A DNA stretch of 13,679 bases from JACQNR01 sp049515175 (GTDB lineage: Bacteria; Acidobacteriota; Terriglobia; UBA7540): positions 1 to 13,679 of the forward strand of contig JBEKUI010000107.1 in NCBI GenBank assembly GCA_049515175.1. Direction: 5' to 3'. This document shows, piece after piece, positions 13,562 through 13,679 of the stretch; within the stretch, counting starts at the first letter, position 1; each line of letters starts with the position of its first letter. Position numbers and translations under genes: made by a program. Below the pieces are notes generated by a model. The model had not been told where the DNA came from and did not search any database. It was given only the letters and a program-made list of their open reading frames with translations.

Positions 13562-13679
13562 CAGTTTGTTGAAAAACGCGATTTGACGATGGTTTCTTTT
13601 TTCAATTCGTGTTCGGAGCGAGTTATGTTGAGGGTGAAGGGCCGTTCGGCAAGGGGTTGGAAGCCCTTGGGCAGGCCGC
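13562..13679. mobile_element. Probable terminal part of an insertion sequence
   Basis: Sequence from 13562 begins CAGTTTGTTGAAAAACG, an end sequence of the TGTTGAAAAA type often seen at insertion-sequence termini, and abuts a CTAG that would be the palindromic 4-bp target. The junction coincides exactly with the loss of homology in the four-helix-bundle gene. Only 118 bases are visible, so the family (an IS1182-like element is my guess), the second end and the target duplication cannot be seen. Confidence 0.5.
13625..13679 (+). CDS. Start of an open frame inside the putative insertion sequence (partial)
   Basis: An ATG at 13625 has GGAG (13615-13618) six bases ahead and opens a frame that runs off the window after 18 codons, beginning MLRVKGRSARGWKPLGRP. 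It lies 63 bases inside the putative insertion-sequence end, where a transposase start would be expected, and the basic composition is compatible. It is too short to identify. The opposite strand is also open here, ending at the TAG of the CTAG site, so the direction is not certain. Confidence 0.3.
   Translation, partial: MLRVKGRSARGWKPLGRP

Overview
The window is GC-rich and has densely packed, mostly leftward genes. It looks like an environmental Gram-negative chromosome. The best guess is Acidobacteriota of the Solibacter/Bryobacter kind. The reasons are a zinc-ribbon PilB-type ATPase with a cyclic-nucleotide domain, a DUF4097 repeat protein beside a MacB-type permease, a secreted GH29/DUF1080 sugar set, and a four-helix-bundle gene next to heptamer repeats. 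This assignment is inference; no rRNA or other marker gene is present.

Layout by position. 73-6859 (minus strand) holds six sugar-metabolism genes. In transcription order they are a secreted DUF1080 protein, a BadF/NAGK-type N-acetylglucosamine kinase, a NagB-II/GlmS-like double-SIS protein, a secreted GH29 alpha-L-fucosidase, a DegT-type PLP aminotransferase and a Gfo/Idh/MocA oxidoreductase. 6914-9286 (minus) is a large PilB/GspE ATPase lying just upstream of these and possibly co-transcribed with at least the DUF1080 gene. 9287-9873 is a divergent intergenic region with a promoter candidate on each strand, an inverted repeat between them and a structured leader in front of galT. 9874-10872 (plus) is a GalT-type uridylyltransferase. 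10977-13231 (minus) is a two-gene unit: a MacB/FtsX-type ABC permease followed by a DUF4097 protein with eleven TGSG repeats. 13239-13679 has heptamer tandem repeats, the C-terminal remnant of a four-helix-bundle (23S intervening-sequence protein) gene, and what looks like one end of an insertion sequence that cut this gene at a CTAG site.

How the genes may work together. GH29 would release fucose outside the cytoplasm. The kinase would phosphorylate GlcNAc (or GlcN), and the SIS protein would deaminate or isomerise the amino-sugar phosphate towards fructose-6-phosphate. Together these suggest use of fucosylated, GlcNAc-containing glycans. DUF1080 proteins are linked to 3-keto-glycoside cleavage, and Gfo/Idh/MocA enzymes can make 3-keto sugars, so an oxidative (3-keto) branch with a transaminase is possible but unproven.

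The most interesting points are these: the PilB ATPase appears to have lost the c-di-GMP-binding half of its N-domain and carries a cyclic-nucleotide module instead; the sugar locus combines hydrolytic, 3-keto and transaminase functions; a CTAG-targeted insertion disrupts the four-helix-bundle gene; and there are several unexplained intergenic dyads and a possible pseudoknot upstream of galT. I see no tRNA, rRNA or CRISPR array.
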